Source of the DNA: Clostridium sp. UBA1056
Lineage (GTDB): Bacteria > Bacillota > Clostridia > Clostridiales > Clostridiaceae
DNA length: 15,952 nucleotides
Assembly: GCA_002316385.1 (NCBI GenBank)
Contig: DCDL01000014.1
Span: 6,444-22,395 of the forward strand
Reading direction: 5' to 3'
Shown here: in pieces, positions 13,321-15,952 of the stretch
Position numbering within the stretch: position 1 is the first letter of the stretch
Layout of the letters: each line of letters opens with the position of its first letter
Position numbers and translations under genes: made by a program
The notes under the pieces: generated by a model
Told to the model about the DNA's origin: nothing
Seen by the model: only the letters and a program-made list of their open reading frames with translations
The model's database searches: none

Positions 13321-15126
13321 TTATGGGGTTTGTAGTTTTTCATAAAAAATCATGGATAAAAGTAAGAAGCAGTAGGCTGATGGATGCTGACTTACTTCAT
13401 TGCTAAAGGAATCAAATATAGTCCCAGCTTTATTTAAATATTCCATATTAGATGTAAACTTATATAGTTTTAAGAAGTTTAATGCTGCTACAGAGTTCCC
13501 AGATGGGATAGCACCATCATATATTTTTTTAGGTCTAGTTATTAACTGCTCTCCATGGCTGCCATAGAGGAAGAAGCCGTCTTTTTCATCATCCCAAAAG
13601 TATTTAACAAAATCAGAAGTTAAATCAATGGCTCTTCCTAAAAAAATTTCTTTATTAGTATCTTCATATAATTCAAGTAGTGCCCAAGTAAGAAATGCAT
13701 AATCATCTGCATAACCGTATATTTTAGCTTCACCTTCACGATATCTAGCCAATAGCTTTCCATCTTCATTAAATAAGTATTTATATACGAATTCTAAGGC
13801 TGATTCTGCAGCCAAGGTATATTCATTATTATGTAGAAGTCTACCACCTAAGGCAAAGGCTGCAATGGCTAGGCCGTTCCAAGATGTAAGAATCTTATCA
13901 TCTTTATATGGGTGAATTCTTTTATTCCTATAATTAAATAACTTTTGTTTACATCTATTTATAAACTCAGTATCTTCAGGTAAGGTTTTATTAATTAAAT
14001 TAGGTATATTAAAACCTTCAAAATTACCTTTTTCAGTGATATTAAAGTAGGAGGCAAACTTCTCACCATCATCTTTACCTAGAACCTGATAAATTTCATC
14101 TAAAGACCAAACATAAAATTTACCTTCTATACCTTCAGAATCTGCATCCTCTGCAGAATAAAATCCACCCTTTTCATCATGCATATCTCTTAAAAGATAA
14201 GTAAAAATTTCATTTGCTACAGATTTATATTTTTCTTTCTTAGTAATTTCATGGGCCTTTGAATATAATATAGCTAACAATGCATTGTCATATAGCATCT
14301 TTTCAAAATGCGGAACAAGCCAGAATCTATCAGTAGAATAACGACTAAAGCCAAAGCCGATATGGTCATATATTCCTCCAGCATACATAGCATCTAAGGT
14401 TATCTCTACCATATTAAGGGCTTCTGTATCATTAGTAGCTTTATAATATTCTAAAAGAAACCATAGATTATGAGGGGTTGGGAATTTGGGTTTATCTCCA
14501 AAGCCGCCATATTTACTATCAAAGCTACTCTTAAATGTATAGAAGGCATCCTTTAAGAATTCACTTTTAACATTAACTTTATTAGAATTATCAGTTTTAA
14601 CTTCACCAAATTCAGTCATATAATGAAGAGTTTTTACTATTTCATTAGCAGATTCTAAAACTTTATCTTTACTATTTTCCCAAATACCAATTATTTTATT
14701 AAGAAGAGTAATTAAACCATTCATATATTGAGTATCTTCCTTTGGAAAGTAGGTTCCTGCATAGAAAGGCTTTTTATTTGGTAATGCAAAAATAGTTAGA
14801 GGCCATCCACCGTGACCAGTTAATAGCTGACAAGTATCCATATATATTGTATCTATATCAGGACGTTCTTCTCTATCAACCTTTATAGAAATAAAATTTT
14901 CATTAAGAACATTAGCTACTTCATTATCTTCAAAGCTTTCTCTTTCCATGACATGACACCAATGACAAGTAGAATAACCTATACTAAGAAATATTGGCTT
15001 ATTTTCTTTTTCAGCCTTTTCAAATGCTTCTTCACACCAAGGATACCAGTTTACAGGATTATAGGCATGCTGAAGAAGATAAGGGGATTTTTCATTAATT
15101 AATCTATTACCATTTTCATTTGACAT
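13321..15126 (-). CDS. Thioredoxin-domain protein, DUF255/YyaL (SSP411-like)
   Basis: 601-residue cytoplasmic protein of the YyaL/spermatogenesis-associated protein 20 family. The N-terminal domain has the family start NRLINEKSPYLLQHAYNPVNW, a thioredoxin-like CHWC (C54, C57) followed by HVMERESFED, and GGWPLT. The rest is a helical barrel like glycosidase/epimerase folds: GGFGDKPKFPTPHN, YDHIGFGFSRYSTD, VPHFEKMLYDNA, FYSAEDADSEG, LTSWNGLAIAA and GYADDYAF are all present. The biochemical role is not established. AAAGGAG precedes the ATG. It ends at HPSAYCFLLLSMIFYEKLQTP, whereas homologues such as B. subtilis YyaL (about 689 residues) continue with a small alpha/beta tail, so about 70-80 residues seem to be missing. 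The terminator hairpin begins just 35 bases beyond the stop. Confidence 0.9.
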   Translation of the reverse strand: MSNENGNRLINEKSPYLLQHAYNPVNWYPWCEEAFEKAEKENKPIFLSIGYSTCHWCHVMERESFEDNEVANVLNENFISIKVDREERPDIDTIYMDTCQLLTGHGGWPLTIFALPNKKPFYAGTYFPKEDTQYMNGLITLLNKIIGIWENSKDKVLESANEIVKTLHYMTEFGEVKTDNSNKVNVKSEFLKDAFYTFKSSFDSKYGGFGDKPKFPTPHNLWFLLEYYKATNDTEALNMVEITLDAMYAGGIYDHIGFGFSRYSTDRFWLVPHFEKMLYDNALLAILYSKAHEITKKEKYKSVANEIFTYLLRDMHDEKGGFYSAEDADSEGIEGKFYVWSLDEIYQVLGKDDGEKFASYFNITEKGNFEGFNIPNLINKTLPEDTEFINRCKQKLFNYRNKRIHPYKDDKILTSWNGLAIAAFALGGRLLHNNEYTLAAESALEFVYKYLFNEDGKLLARYREGEAKIYGYADDYAFLTWALLELYEDTNKEIFLGRAIDLTSDFVKYFWDDEKDGFFLYGSHGEQLITRPKKIYDGAIPSGNSVAALNFLKLYKFTSNMEYLNKAGTIFDSFSNEVSQHPSAYCFLLLSMIFYEKLQTP

Positions 15127-15490
15127 AACACTAATCTCCTTTCATATAAGTTTATTATTACCTTAATATAAGAATATATAGATTATAAAAATGTAAGGTT
15201 TATTAAAGCTTTTACATTAAATTTGTTTTCACGTGCCTAATTCTAGATTATACTAAGAAATATTAATGAATTTTATTTATTCGAACTTATATATAAATCA
15301 TAAAGATTCATGTTTTGATTTTATAATAATGCATAAAAAGCATGTTACTACAAATTATGGGATAAATCATAGAAAAATATTGTTTTTTATGGTATTATAT
15401 AGGTCTATATTAAGTAAATATTTTAAAAATAATGGAGACCGAAATTGTCTTTAACTAGTATTATTAAAAGGAAATGGTGGAGAATTTTAA
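15127..15490. other. Intergenic region between divergent DUF255 and hemerythrin genes
   Basis: 364 AT-rich bases that must hold the promoters of two divergent genes. I found no promoter with both boxes well matched, and no hairpin or RNA motif I can support. A 62-codon plus-strand frame at 15266 lacks a ribosome binding site and looks like chance. Confidence 0.5.
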
Positions 15491-15883
15491 ATGTACGAAA
15501 TGAAAGATGAGTTTAAAACTGGCATAGAAATTATTGACAATGAACATAAAATGCTTTTTGAGATAGCAGATAAAATCTATAATTTATCAAAAAACGAATT
15601 TATTATTGATAAGTATGATAGAATAGTAAATCTAATTGAAGAATTGAAAGGATATGCAGCTCTTCATTTTAGAGATGAAGAAGCTTATATGGAAAGCATA
15701 AACTATAAAAAAATGTTTACTCAAAAAGTAGATCATGATAACTTTATAAAAAAATTAAATCAAATAGATTTAAATGATTTAGATGCTAATCAAGAGGATT
15801 ATATTTTAGAATTACTAGATTTTATAAATGACTGGCTAGTAAGTCATATTCTTGAAAAAGATAAGCTAATTGCACAAGGGTAG
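15491..15883 (+). CDS. Bacteriohemerythrin
   Basis: 130-residue single-domain hemerythrin, a four-helix bundle that binds O2 at a di-iron site. The visible ligand positions are H19 (IDNEH), H59 and E63 (AALHFRDEE), H82 (KVDHDNF), and H119 with D124 (WLVSHILEKD). The position that usually carries the first His of the HxxxH pair is Gln78 here (TQKVDH), so one iron ligand may be replaced. I recall QKVEH-like sequences in other clostridial members, so this could be a subgroup trait. GGTGGAG precedes the ATG. In anaerobes the family is linked to O2 or NO sensing, scavenging or delivery; here the protein has no attached signalling domain, so binding or buffering is likeliest. The neighbouring gene gives no further clue. 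Confidence 0.92.
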   Translation: MYEMKDEFKTGIEIIDNEHKMLFEIADKIYNLSKNEFIIDKYDRIVNLIEELKGYAALHFRDEEAYMESINYKKMFTQKVDHDNFIKKLNQIDLNDLDANQEDYILELLDFINDWLVSHILEKDKLIAQG

Positions 15884-15952
15884 AATTATTTAGCACTAAT
15901 TAAATATTTAAGTTATAAAGATAAAGGGGCCTTCACAAAATAAGCTAATCTA
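15884..15952. other. Window end, no feature identified
   Basis: Sixty-nine AT-rich bases after the hemerythrin stop. AAGGGGCCTT is a short palindrome but forms no clear terminator within the window. Confidence 0.3.

Noticed and set aside
15266..15454. 62-codon plus-strand frame before the hemerythrin gene
   Set aside because: No ribosome binding site, no recognisable motif, and composition like translated AT-rich non-coding DNA.

Overview
The window is AT-rich DNA whose genes mostly carry strong AGGAGG-type ribosome binding sites. It contains a complete cotJABC spore-coat cluster and anaerobe-type redox genes (rubredoxin, bacteriohemerythrin, Mn-catalase-like CotJC). This points to a spore-forming Clostridium or a close relative. 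I see no rRNA, tRNA or CRISPR array.

Region by region. (1) 88-1295, minus strand: cotJA, cotJB and cotJC, with a candidate SigE-type promoter upstream and a hairpin downstream. (2) 1364-2688: the decayed relic of a Tn554-like element, made of a broken tyrosine recombinase overlapping a broken DUF6262/TnpC-like helper gene. (3) 2753-3754: an APH/choline-kinase-fold phosphotransferase, then about 360 bases of decayed sequence. (4) 4113-8025: a cytoplasmic YunD-like 5'-nucleotidase, followed by a tandem duplication. The duplicated unit holds a single-pass membrane protein of unrecognised family and a rubredoxin-like gene. The first rubredoxin copy is truncated at the duplication joint and the second is intact. 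(5) 8082-10442: a 105-bp inverted-repeat element with a consensus promoter inside, then a zinc-dependent phospholipase C family gene coupled to a UMF1-type MFS transporter. (6) 10449-13286: a MATE efflux gene (minus) and a lipoprotein serpin (plus), transcribed divergently. Both promoters carry a TAGTACTA palindrome. A strong hairpin terminator follows the serpin. (7) 13321-15126, minus: a thioredoxin-fold DUF255/YyaL-type protein that looks short at its C terminus. (8) 15491-15883: a bacteriohemerythrin.

Most genes look like independent units typical of a clostridial chromosome. The functional couplings I can support are the cotJ operon, the phospholipase-MFS pair, the duplicated membrane protein-rubredoxin unit and the MATE/serpin divergon. 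The most unusual items are three: a perfect 11-bp hairpin exactly between a strong Shine-Dalgarno and the 5'-nucleotidase start codon; the inverted-repeat-flanked promoter before the phospholipase gene; and the traceable duplication joint.
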